Shown here in pieces: positions 1-10,900 of a stretch of 64,000 nucleotides of DNA (position 1 is the stretch's first letter; every line of letters starts with the position of its first letter). This stretch comes from Symsagittifera roscoffensis (taxonomy: Eukaryota; Xenacoelomorpha; Acoela; Convolutidae): positions 45,367,013 through 45,431,012 of the forward strand of contig NC_087068.1 of the NCBI RefSeq assembly GCF_963678635.1. Reading direction: 5' to 3'. The translations under genes were made by a program, and so were the position numbers. The notes below the pieces were generated by a model, which was given only the letters and a program-made list of their open reading frames with translations, searched no databases and was not told where the DNA came from.

Positions 1-1386
1 GAATTTACTCACGTTGGTTGGGTTGAGGATTAGTCCCGATTTTGCAAAATTGAATCTTCGATACTTTACCTTCAGATCGTAGGGTAGGTAGTCAAGGGTC
101 CTTCTGAGGGAGCTTGCTCCATTTACAATCATATGATCCACCAACCTGTGTACACCCACTAGTGTCCACGAGTGGTAGCAATGGTAAAACAATCCAGTCA
201 AGATAATTTGCAGGGGACCACCGCGGCTGTCCCAGTATATCAATTTTGTGACATTCGACCAGAATGGCCAAAATGCAATTTATGCAGGATTCGAATTTTG
301 AGCAGTAAGCCTTCCGAGTTGATGATTTCGAAGGATTAGCGACGTTATTGGAACGTTTAGCCAAACGGTGAGGGCTAGAATATTCTAGTATTTTAAATTT
401 TCAAAAATTTAATTGATGACGTCACATTTCTGAGAAATGCTGAAACGGCCATTTTAACAAAAAGCGAGTGAAAAACAGAACAACTTTTATCTGCGATTGC
501 GAACAGTACGAAAATCGAGATTGGAGAACGACAACGAACTACAGAATAGCAGAGAGCGTTCCGAGTTGCAACTATTGTGCTGCTACAATAGTTGCAAGGC
601 CGTTGCCAACAACGGTGAAGGGTGAGAACCAGCCTTCCGGATTAGCAAGAAATCAAGAGTAAGGAGCTTGATTCAGCGGATTCAAGAATCCGGAAGGGTC
701 TCGGGACGGAAACTTTTATTAACTCACATAAACTTTTAGCATCCTGTCATGTCCTGAGTTGAATTTAATTAACATCTGAATTCATTCTACTAAGATGAGA
801 AGCTAGGAGTTGGGGGAAAGGGTTGATCCATCTTCGATGGAGATGATGATTTTTATCTACTGAACAAAAACAATAGTAATATGATAAGTAGTAGCCCTGT
901 TTTTAGGAGTGACCTCGTGGTCTGGGGATACAGAGACCCAGCCATGAGCTCACTATTTTTGCATGTAATTCAGTTAATTTGAGCGTTCTGGTCGAAGCCG
1001 GAGAGCAGTAACGTTTTTGTCGACCCGATGTAAGAAAGACCACCGAAAAGTACTGGCTTGGTAGAGACGGTGAAAAACATGCAAGGCTCTGTTTAGACGC
1101 TAGCCAGTCGTTTTAAGACTTAGTTTTGTTATCCGTCGATATGTATCTTCCGGGCGAATGTTACATTTTTTATCTGATTTATAATTTTTGGTTTCAAGGC
1201 TTATTCATTGCTGATAGAAACGTATGAAAATTTTGGTAGACATGACTTAGTGGCTTGTCATAATTTATTTTAGCACAGACCTGATCTTGTAATTTTCATC
1301 TATTTAAGTTTTCAATTTAATAAATTTTTTCATTAGAAAATATATTTTTTAAAATTCTTTCCCACACCATATGCAAAGTACTAGAG
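1..1386. other. Gene-free stretch, no recognisable gene
   Basis: Short open frames exist here (up to about 90 codons on the minus strand at 92-364 and 64 codons on the plus strand at 468-662), but they show no family resemblance I recognise and no splice context. The base composition at 90-660 is less AT-rich than in the gene-free regions further on, so it may be old transposon sequence. One perfect hairpin is listed separately. Confidence 0.5.
566..597. repeat. Perfect 13-bp hairpin with 6-nt loop
   Basis: Arms TTGCAACTATTGT and ACAATAGTTGCAA are exact reverse complements around the loop GCTGCT. No function is known; it could be a transposon end or a chance palindrome. Confidence 0.7.
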
Positions 1387-2429
1387 ATGTTCATAGAGTT
1401 AAGTAACACACCAATTATCTTGCCTCAGTTCAATATGGAACTATTTATGAGCGACTTAAGTGGTCTTGGTATTGAGTCAGCAACGCTCCTTGCACCTTCT
1501 GCCCATATGGCATCAGCAGTTGTTTGCAGACAAACTTCCATGATGATCCTCCTCGAGCCTCTGAATGAGCCTCATGCTACTTTCATATGGTTTGAAATCT
1601 CACATTGCACAGAAACCCAGGAAAATGCCCACTTACAGAAGTCTTGGACGCGCCCCTGCCACAAAGAACAGTTGAAAACTCTGAAACTTTCATCGAATGA
1701 TGAAGCTAAAACCCGGATATCAGCTTGCGAGGGCAAACACAGTTGAGTTTGGCTAAACGCTCTGCCTTCAGCAAATCTTGGACTTAAGTTTACGAACCTA
1801 CAGTTGAAAATAATCGTTGCTTGGAGACTCGGAGCAAAAGTTTGCGAACCGCATACCTGCGTCTGTGGAACTGCAGTCTCGACACAAGAAACTCACGCTT
1901 TGTCTTGTGTCAAAAGCTCTGGTCGTTTCTCTAGACACACCGTCCTGAAAATTCTCTTCAAGCAAGCCCTTGGCACTGTTCACGTACCGTCAGTTCTTGA
2001 ACCACCCGGACTCTGCGATCAAGATTGAAAAAGACCCGATTGAATGACAACCAGCACGTGGAGCAGAGGTTTTTGTCTCATCTGGGATATAACTGTAGTG
2101 GACTCTCCATCGCCAGCGTGACTTGCTTCTGGTCTGTCAGAAACAGCTACACTAACCGCAGACGACAAAAAAGAAGAAAGTACGACGAGCTAACAGAATC
2201 TGTCTACTTATTCCAGCCGCTCGCATTCTACACCCAAGGTAATTACGGCCCCTCAACTCTCGTTTTCCTCAAGAATCTCAGTAAAATTTTGAAAAACGAG
2301 CTGGAAGAGCGGAAAGCCGCCTCTTACCTACATCAGCGAGTTAGAGTGGCTATCGAGATGGCAAATTCAGCCTATGTCACTGGAAATATCAGAGACTCTT
2401 CTCAGCTAGAAGATTTTTTCTTGCTATAG
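1387..2429 (+). pseudogene. Decayed 3' end of an R2-type non-LTR retrotransposon polyprotein
   Basis: Three open segments (1387-1746, 1804-2028, 2025-2429) together resemble the C-terminal part of a reverse-transcriptase polyprotein family common in aquatic invertebrates. The visible order is a helical region, the phrase WLNALPSANLGLK near 1750, a zinc-binding pattern C-x3-H-x-C-x-C with a following H-x3-C (about 1845-1905), then KRPD at about 2029 and IWDIT at about 2080. KRPD and IWDIT fit the catalytic residues of a restriction-like endonuclease. The last part has QRVRVAIEMANSA, typical of the C-terminus. Decay is plain: an in-frame TGA at 1744, a TGA at 2026, another stop near 2040 and a frameshift near 2175. 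No reverse-transcriptase core lies upstream, so the copy is 5'-truncated, as is usual for LINEs. The endonuclease assignment is inference from motif order. Confidence 0.72.
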
Positions 2430-2735
2430 ACTTTTTTACCGAAGATCGGACTGAAAACACGAGGTGCTCTTAAAGATGTTCCACATTTCCTCTTGTTTAC
2501 ACTGTACTGTTTTGACGCATAGTTCTTTGTACAATAATTGAAGCACACGTTTAAAAACCAAAATGCAATAAACTCAAATTACCAATCACTCTCTGTAGGG
2601 TCTTTTGCACTAGAAATAGTTTTTCAATGCTTTTCAGGAAATATCACGTTCTTACAGGTTTTGCTAGCATACGCATTTTTCAAGCGGTAAATTTATGAGT
2701 CATTCAGTATTTATAAACCACCTCGAGCACAAATA

Positions 2736-3724
2736 TTCCGCCACTTTCTACAGTCACGGAACATAGAAGTTGCAATGATTTCAACGAGAAAATGAACGAA
2801 CTTCACGTTTTGTTTGTCCTCTCTGCAATATTTAAGATACAGGATTCAAATTTTGACAAGAGGTAGTTGAAATTGTTTGAAAAGCTTTACCGGTCTAAAA
2901 ATCGAAAAGTTTTGTTTCGAAGGCGTTAATTAGCCAGCTTATCATAACTAATTTTACAGGTGTTATTGCTGTGGAAGCAACCTCACAAACAATATATGGA
3001 ATTCGAATTACTGGACTCAAGTTAGTTCTTTGGGAAGCTGATGAGTTTGACTTACTCATTAAGTTGCTCAAAAATAACGAATAGCAGAATTAACAGAGTT
3101 ACTTGGACCGGCGCCGAGAACCGGTAATATCTGTTTTCACGACACATGCACTAAGAGTTCTTTGGAGCTTTTACCAGAAAATTGGACAAAGTTTACACAC
3201 AACACACCTGCTAATGAGACTCCTGTGCTTAGATTGGAGCAGTGTTTTTCAAAATATTTGCTGGAATATCTCTTTTGTTGACTGAATTCTATCATCAGCG
3301 CGAATTTTTTCATAAAATTATAGCCGTTTTCTTACGCCGGACCAAGTAACTCTGTTACATCGGTTATTTGTCATTTTAAGGCAATACAATGAGTAAGTCA
3401 AGCTCACCAGCTTCCCACAGAACTAATTTGAGCCCATTAAATTCAATTCCTTATATCGTTTTTGAGGTTGTTTCCACACGAAGAAAACCTGTAAAACTAC
3501 TTGAAATAAGCTGGCTAATTTACGCCTTCAAAACACGGTTTTTAAGTTTTTGGACCGGTTAAGCCTTTTCAAATAGTTTCATCTACATTTCGTCAAAATT
3601 TGACTCTTGTATCTTGAATAGTTGCTGAGAAAACGAACAAAACGTGAAGAAAAAGTTCGTTCAGTTTCTAAATGAAATCAAAAAGTTGCAACTTCTATGT
3701 CATGTGGCTGTACGAAAGCCGGAA
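2736..3724. mobile_element. Foldback element with ~380-bp inverted arms
   Basis: The sequence from 2736 to about 3113 is repeated as its reverse complement from about 3335 to 3724, with many point differences and small indels. Matching landmarks are ACATAGAAGTTGCAA against TTGCAACTTCTATG at the outer ends, and AGTTACTTGGACCGG against CCGGACCAAGTAACT at the inner ends. The spacer of about 220 bp has no convincing coding content. This is the architecture of a non-autonomous foldback or long-TIR transposon. No clear target-site duplication is visible, so the class is undetermined. Confidence 0.8.
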
Positions 3725-4039
3725 CAAAAATAAATGAAGGAAATAATGTGTGTTTGATGACTTTGGCTCGTCCATGTTTTTGGTATCTTCCAGAAAATTA
3801 AGGTCTTGCCACGCGATTTGTTTTTTTTTAATGTTTTCTATTGTCAGAGTTTTGTTTTCTGTGATATCGCAATCTTCCGTTTGCTTATTCATTCTCGCAA
3901 GGAGTTTAGTTCTTATAACTATGAACTTTCCATATTGGCTTTTTTCGAACGTCTGATTGTCTTTCATAGGGCTTATGTTTTTTAAATTAGTAGAATGGGG
4001 AAGCTTTTATGGGAAAGAACCGGTATTTTTTATTTGAAT

Positions 4040-4061
4040 GATTTTTAATCTACAATTTTAG
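4040..4061 (+). promoter_or_regulatory. 3' splice acceptor 6 nt before the LOTUS gene ATG (candidate trans-splice site)
   Basis: A T-rich run ends in TACAATTTTAG at 4061, followed by GTTACG and the ATG at 4068. With no obvious upstream exon, this fits addition of a spliced leader, though an ordinary 5'-UTR intron is possible. Confidence 0.55.
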
Positions 4062-4067
4062 GTTACG

Positions 4068-4961
4068 ATGGCTCAGCGTTCTCAAGCTATCAATGATTGC
4101 CTTCCAAATTCTAGTGAAGATGTTATAAGAAATATCATTGCTGTCCTTGCCTCGAACGGAGGAGAGGGAATGCTTACGAGTGATTTGATGTCAGAGTACA
4201 GTTTCATTGTAGGAAGAGATGTTCCTTGGCAAAGATTCAATTGCGCAAATTTAGACGACTTTTTGAAGCGATTTCCTGACCGCATTCAATGTGTTCCGTC
4301 TAAATATGGTTCTGGAAATCAGTACGTGCTTGCTGAAAAGAAGGGTTTGTCAAGCAGTTTTAGGGGTGCTTTATCGTACCCGGAATGCCCTAACAATGTT
4401 AAAACCAGAACTGGAAGTCATAGAAAACCTTCCGGCTTACAGAAGAAAGTTGCCAACAGGCGAACTCCTGGCTTTGTTCCGGCGCATATTAGGGAAAATG
4501 TCAGCAGTTTGATCCAAAATCACCCAAATGGGGTTTCTCTAGATGCATTTTTGTATGAATACTGTGAGGAGAACGGAGTTGATTTGATGCCCAGCTCTTG
4601 CATGTGTTCAACTGTCAAAGACATCTTTCTACTCTTGGAAGAAATCATAACTGTTCACCCTGGTGAAGTCTGCATGCTGTATCCTTCAGAATCAATTGTG
4701 CAAACCAATAAGGCACATTGGTTAGAGTTAAACAATCACTTATCCGAAGACAGAATACGTAGAAATATAGGTGCTATTTTGACAAGAGAAGGCACTGTTA
4801 GAATAAATTCACTGCAAACACATCATTTCAACATGCACAAACAATACATCGACCTGCACCACTTGGGTTTCAAGTCATTGACTGAATTAATAAACCGCAA
4901 TCAGGATCTGTTCTCAATCTTAAGAGACGAAAAGGATAATATTTGGGTAGCATTGAAATAA
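4068..4961 (+). CDS. Protein with three tandem LOTUS (OST-HTH) domains
   Basis: The gene is a single 297-codon exon. Three winged-helix LOTUS/OST-HTH units can be read: about residues 15-90 (starting SEDVIRNIIAVL, with the typical LDDFLKRFPD helix), 136-206 (IRENVSSLIQNHPNGVSLDAF) and 225-297 (SEDRIRRNIGAIL, ending IWVALK). LOTUS domains occur in germ-granule and small-RNA pathway proteins such as TDRD5, TDRD7, Oskar and MARF1, where they bind Vasa-type helicases or structured RNA. No Tudor, NYN or RRM domain follows here, so the protein is shorter than those relatives and could be a LOTUS-only adaptor. A basic linker lies at residues 112-133. It starts at the first ATG after a splice acceptor and is followed after 30 nt by the AMACR ATG, indicating an operon. 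A role in germ-cell RNA regulation is inference from the family. Confidence 0.85.
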   Translation: MAQRSQAINDCLPNSSEDVIRNIIAVLASNGGEGMLTSDLMSEYSFIVGRDVPWQRFNCANLDDFLKRFPDRIQCVPSKYGSGNQYVLAEKKGLSSSFRGALSYPECPNNVKTRTGSHRKPSGLQKKVANRRTPGFVPAHIRENVSSLIQNHPNGVSLDAFLYEYCEENGVDLMPSSCMCSTVKDIFLLLEEIITVHPGEVCMLYPSESIVQTNKAHWLELNNHLSEDRIRRNIGAILTREGTVRINSLQTHHFNMHKQYIDLHHLGFKSLTELINRNQDLFSILRDEKDNIWVALK

Positions 4962-4991
4962 CAATTGTGATTTGCGGAATTGCAGATTTTG
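4962..4991 (+). promoter_or_regulatory. Intercistronic spacer with trans-splice acceptor
   Basis: The stop codon of the LOTUS gene ends at 4961. The sequence TTTGCGGAATTGCAG ends at 4985, and the AMACR ATG is at 4992, giving a 6-nt leader just as for the upstream gene. No AATAAA or room for a promoter is present. The simplest reading is a two-gene operon whose downstream message is released by trans-splicing. Confidence 0.7.
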
Positions 4992-7900
4992 ATGTCATTG
5001 AGAGGAGTCAAGGTAGTTGAGCTCGCTGGACTTGCTCCGGGTCCATTTTGCGGGAAGATTCTAGCTGATCATGGAGCATCTGTAACGCGTTTAGACAAAT
5101 TACCAGCACCAAATTTTGGGGTAGATGTGCTGGCTGATAATAAGAAGTCAGTCTCTGTGAACTTGAAGAGTAAGAATGGAATGAAAATTGCGAAAGAACT
5201 TATAGAGAAATCCGATGTACTTATTGAGCCGTTCAGATCAGGAACAATGGAGCGAATGGGACTGGGACCCGATATTGCCATGGAATGCAACCCAGCGCTT
5301 ATATATGCAAGGTAATTACTGTTTAGGTGTTACTGAGCAATTTAATTTGGAAAAAAATAGAGGAAATTGGTATATAAGCAGTTATGTGAGGTAGAAGTGG
5401 CATTTTTTGACAATCCGACGTTATATAGTATTTTAATTTAATTTTTTAAAAATGAAGATAAAGGAGAAAATTTACCAAAAAAATTGAATTTTTAAAGTAC
5501 AAATGTAAGAGCAAGTGTCATGAAATTCGTTTTCTTAAATTACACTTGCGAAAGCAACTGTCTTGTAATCGGGAACTAGAGATTTTCCAGTGAACAAATT
5601 TTCTTACAAATATGAAACAAATTGAACTTGCTTTTTTAATGAATCGTAACAAATGCCAGGCTCCCTTCTACTTGCTCTAGAGGTAACACAGTTGCCTCTG
5701 CACCCTTAAGTCGGACCTTGTTTTTTTTTCAGTGCATAAATAGTTGGGTTTTCGTTTGTCTATTTATTTTTGTCGGCATAATTTCGGAAGCATATTTTTT
5801 CGGTTAAACTATTTCTACTCTAATTGTCGTCCTGTTGTTTTATAAATTAAACAGTTCGGATCTGAATAAGTTATGGATTTTTTTAAATTAAAATGTTTTG
5901 GGATTATGTTTTTACAGGCTTGGACAACTCAGTTTGTGTCGTTTGAAGAACAGAATTAGATTACACTCGGTTTTGATATTTCAGAACGGTTGTGGTCTAA
6001 AAGTTTCAGTTTTTGCAATTTGATCGCTCCTGATTCAACGCTAATCAATGCTTTATGGCTGTTTTTTCTAAAATTGGATTTTTTTCTTCAATTTTTTATG
6101 CTTTTGACATAGTGATTTTCGTTTCCTTTTCTGTTCGCTAGCTTGCACTGCTACGCTTGCATTGTGTTGATAGTCATTCGAAGCTGTTCTGAGCCTTTGT
6201 GTATATAATTTCAGACCGCACAAGGTTTTCAGAGTAATAAATTTAATCTTGGTATTAGTTTCACACAGCTGCAGCGCTATGTTCTCCTAAGATTTTTACC
6301 CCAATTTAGATGGCTTACAAGCTCTTGGAATTTAATTAAAAATTGCTGTAGGCTGAGTGGCTATGGACAAACAGGCCCTTGGAGTTCAATGGCGGGCCAT
6401 GACATCAACTTTTGTCGCTTTCGGGAGTTCTCGGTAGACTTGGAAGAGCGCACTCTAAACCTACCCCTCCTCAAAGTCTGCTGGGTGCTTTGGCCCGTGG
6501 GGGCTTAATATGCGCTTTTGGCCTTGTCATGGCCCTTATAGAGCGAATGAACAGTGGAAAAGGCCAAGTAATAGATTGTAGTATTACTGCAGGTGCTGCT
6601 GCGTATATAGCTTCGTTTCTATTCCACTCAAAGCTTCTTTTTTTTTACCCAAGAAAACAGAGGATTAAATCTGCTAGATAGCGGATGTTCGTGTTATGAC
6701 TCCGACAAAATATCAGATGGCAGGTTCATGGCTGTTGGCTCCCTCGAGCCTCAATTTTGCGTCAATTTAGCTCAAAAGTTGGATTTGAATTACAATAATT
6801 CAACTAAAGATCAATTGGATGGACATAAATGGACCAAAATGCGATCAGAGTTTGAAGCGAATTTTTCTACAAAGTCAATGAAAGATTGGGTTGAAATTTT
6901 TGCCTATGAAGATGCGTGTGTTTCTTCATTTTTGGAGTTGAATGAACCTCATGAATTGAAGCATAATCTTGCAGACGAATGGTGTATTCAAACTAAGTCT
7001 GGAGTTGATAGTACTCTTGCAGCTTCTAAACTCCGCAGAACACCTGGTGTTATAAACAATGATGAGTCATCCCAAGTTCCATCAATTGGATTTAGTACCT
7101 ATACTACAGAAAATGGAATACATCAAAGACGAAATTCGATTTATTCAGGAAAATAGGATTATTTTTGTCACATATTGAAATTATGAAAACCCCAAATTAA
7201 ATCATCAGTGTTTTCGTACGATAGTGGTTAATTAGGTTAATTACTAAATAAATTTTGTGTACATTTTGTGTCATACCCTTTTTGAGTCAGTTATGTTAAT
7301 GTTGGCCTCAACTTTTGTGAGTGGGTCATGGCAAAGGAGAAGAGCCGAAAGAACAAAAAATGAAGACCTAACTTTGCAATTAAGATGAAATTTGAAAAAA
7401 AGAACAAATATATCATAGTCGGCTTTTGTATCCAATTTTGAGGATTACTAGGGAAGCTTATAAGAGACTAAGTGAGGTATCATTCTGAAGTCATATTGGT
7501 CGTGATTGGTAGTCTTGAAAATAGAAAACGTTTTCTCAGTGTCGAGAAAATTATTATATTATAAAATAAATAGTTTTTTTTTAAATTTAAATGTTTTCGG
7601 ATAACGTTTTACTGGCTTAGTCAACTCATTTTGTATCGTCTGAAGAGCAGCATTTGATTACTCTCGGTTTTGATATTTCAGGACGGTAGTGGTCTAATAG
7701 TGTCATATTTTGAAACTTCAACGCTCGTGATTAAAAGCTAATTAATGCTTTGTGGCTTTCTCGACAGTTTTTGTGAAATTGGATTTTTGTCTTTCAATTA
7801 TTTTTTTTCTTTCGACTAAGGTCGGACATTGTTGTTTTTTCAGTGCATGAACTGTTGGGTTTTGTTTAAATATTGTTTTGGTTTTTTAAACAAAACCCAA

Positions 7901-10900
7901 CAGTTCTACTATTTCTACTCTAATTGTAGTCGTCGTGTTGTGTTATATATTAAACAGTTCGGATTTTGAAAAAGTTTATGATTTTTAAACTAAAATGTGT
8001 TCAGATTATGTTTTACAGGCTTAGTCAACTCAGTTTGTGTCGTTTGAAGAACAGTATTTGAGTTCCTTCGGTTTTGATATTTCAGGACGGTTGTGGTCTA
8101 AAAAATCAGTTTTTGAAACTTAATCGCTCGTGATTTAACGCTAATCAATGCTTTATGGCTGTTTTTTCTAAAATTGGATTTTTTTTTTCAATTTTTTATG
8201 CTTTTGACATAGTGATTTTTGTGTCCGTTTCTGTTCGCTAGCTTGCACTGCTACACTTGCATTGTGTTGATAGTCACTCGAAGCTGTTCTGAGCCTCAGT
8301 GTATATAATTTCAGACTTTACAAGGACTTCAGAGTAATCAATTTTATCTTGGTATTAGTTTCACAAGATTTTTGCCCAAATGTTTAGTATTACTGCAGAA
8401 GCTGCGTATGTAACTTAGTTTCTAGTCCACTCAAAGATTCTATTTTTACCCAAGAAAGCAGAGGAAAATTTCTGCTAGATAGCGATTGTTCGTGTTATGA
8501 CACCTGCAAAATTTCAGATGGCAGATTCATGGATGTTGGCTCTCTTGAATCTCATTTTTGAATCAAGTTAGTTCAAAAGTTGAATTTAGATTGCAATCAT
8601 CCAACTAAGGATCAAATGGATCTAAATAAATGGACCAAAATGCGATCAGAGTTTGCAGCCAAGATTGGGCTGAAGTTTTTGCCGAAGAGTGGGCTAAGTT
8701 TTTGCAAAGGTGAGTCAGCCAGCCCAAGTTCCATCAATTGGGTTGAGTAATACTGAAGAACACTAATACTACAGAATATGGAATAGATCAAAGAAGATTT
8801 TAGTTCGCTTCAAGAAAATAGGAATTTTTCACATATCGAAATTATGAAAACCTCAAATTGAATCATCAGTATTTTACTACCGTAATGACTAGTTGCTAAG
8901 AAAATTTGGTAGAACTTTTTTTTGCCATTGAAAGGTCAGTTGTTTTAAAGTTGACCTCATAGTTTGTGAAAGGGGGAGTGACAAAAGAGAAGCGCCAAAA
9001 GCTTAAAAAAGTTGAGACCTAGCTTTGCATTCAAGATGACATTTGTAAAACAAATTTGAAAAATTATATCATAATCGGCTTTTTGTCTCCACTTTTGATG
9101 ATTCCTAGGGAAGCTTATAAGAGACTAAGTGAGGTATCATTCTGAAGGCATAATGGTTGTGATTGGTAGTCTCGAAAAACGAGAACGTTTTCTCAGTGTC
9201 AAGAAAAAATTAAAGAGTTTTGAACATAGGGGTTAAAATTTGGATTTTTCTACCCTTGCGATCAGCAAGAGTATTGCAATCGGGTGTTAATCTTTTTTCC
9301 CATAATTAAATTTGCTCGGATGAATCATATACTGGACTCATTGATCTCTTGGTCTTATCTGTTGGTAACACAGCAATTTACATATTAAGATCATGTTAGT
9401 GTTTTAATTATCCGTCATACTCCAATTTTGCATTTATATTGGTTGTAAATTTACAAAATCGATTCGTTCAAAGTTTTTTTTTGGCTTAATTCAAGAGCCA
9501 AAAATGACGGTTGTAGTTTAGGCAAATTGATTTGTTCAAAATTCTTTTTTGCCTTTTTGCCTAATCAAGGAAATTTCCGAATTTTTCTTCTGTTGAACGT
9601 TTTCTGCTCAGGTATTTTCAGTTTTGATACCGCTTTTTAAGCCTTCTTCCGAAGCTACATCTGATGATCGTGTTTGATTTCAAAATTTGCTTCATTTGTT
9701 TTCATAGATCTAGTTGTATCTACTATTATATAATTTCGATGATGGTTTTTCGTCTTTATGGTTGTCGATTAACCTCTCGGCTTAGTTTCCATATTTTTTT
9801 GTATCACCTTGCATTCAGTACATATATGGCACTCGTGGATTGTATGTGGGCGGTATTCTTGTTTCCTATAAGATTTTGCCAAAAAATGCTATTGGGTTCT
9901 ACCTGTTGGCCTTAATTCTGTCAGCTTAATTAACCATTTACTACAAATTTCCCATTTTATTTTTGAGATTGATAAGAATTCTGCCGCAAATTTTAGACTG
10001 CTCAAAATCAATCCCATTGGTGGACTTCTTTAAAAAGTTTTTAATAAATTTAAACAAAATTTCGTTTTCCTTGTTCTTTCTTTAAAGGAAACATCGTGCG
10101 AAGTCATTTTTGCCTAATCTTGAGCGTCATGCTGTTTTACTCCTATAATTGTTGTATCGCAAGACCAGCTTTACGTCTGTGTTGAATATTTTTAAATCAG
10201 GTCGGAACTTTCCGTGCTACTTCACAGAAACCCTCTATCCTTGTTCATAGACCCTAAAAGGGCATCAAAGCAATCAAGTTTATCTTGAAATCTTTGTTTA
10301 ACATAGTGAAAGCTAGGCTGGTCATTTTTTTCCTAAGTTTTTTGCCCCAGTACTGATCGCTTGTAAACTCAAGGGATTTTATTAAACATGGGTGTTAAGG
10401 CTGAGCGGCTATGGACAAAAAGGCAATTGGAGTTCAATGGCGGGCCATGACATCAACTTCTTGTCGCTTTCGGGAGTCCTCAGTAGACTTGGAAGAGCTG
10501 GCTCCAAACCAACACCTCCTCAAAATCTGCTGGCTGATTTTGCCGGTGGGGGCTTGATGTGTGCTTTTAGCATTGTCATGGCTCTTTTGGAACGAACGAA
10601 AAGCGGAAAAGGCCAAATAGTTGATTGCAGTATGACGGCAGGTGCTGCATACATAGCTTCGTTTCTATTCCACTCCAAGCATCTTCTTCCGTTCATAACA
10701 CAAGACAGCAGAGGTCAAAATGTGTTAGATGGCGGATGTCCATTTTATGACACGTACAAAACATCAGATGGCAGATTCATGGCTGTTGGCTCCCTCGAGC
10801 CCCACTTTTTCATCAAGTTAGTTCAAAAGTTAGATTTAGATAACAATTACTCCACTGAAGATCAAATGGATAGAAATAAATGGCCCGAAATGCGATCAGA

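Larger units (their letters stand above)
7821..9210 (+). repeat. AMACR intron/exon duplication, unit B
   Basis: This is the second and more eroded copy of unit A. It matches from GTCGGACATTG at 7821 to the AGAACGTTTTCTCAGTGTC tail at about 9180-9200. Much of the exon homology is deleted, and a 21-bp hairpin has formed at 7850-7905. Confidence 0.8.

Noticed and set aside
92-364. 90-codon minus-strand frame
   Set aside because: No recognisable family or splice context; probably old transposon DNA or chance.
9664-9915. 83-codon hydrophobic frame in the AMACR intron
   Set aside because: Rich in Phe, Tyr and Cys from T-rich DNA; no family motif and no splice support.
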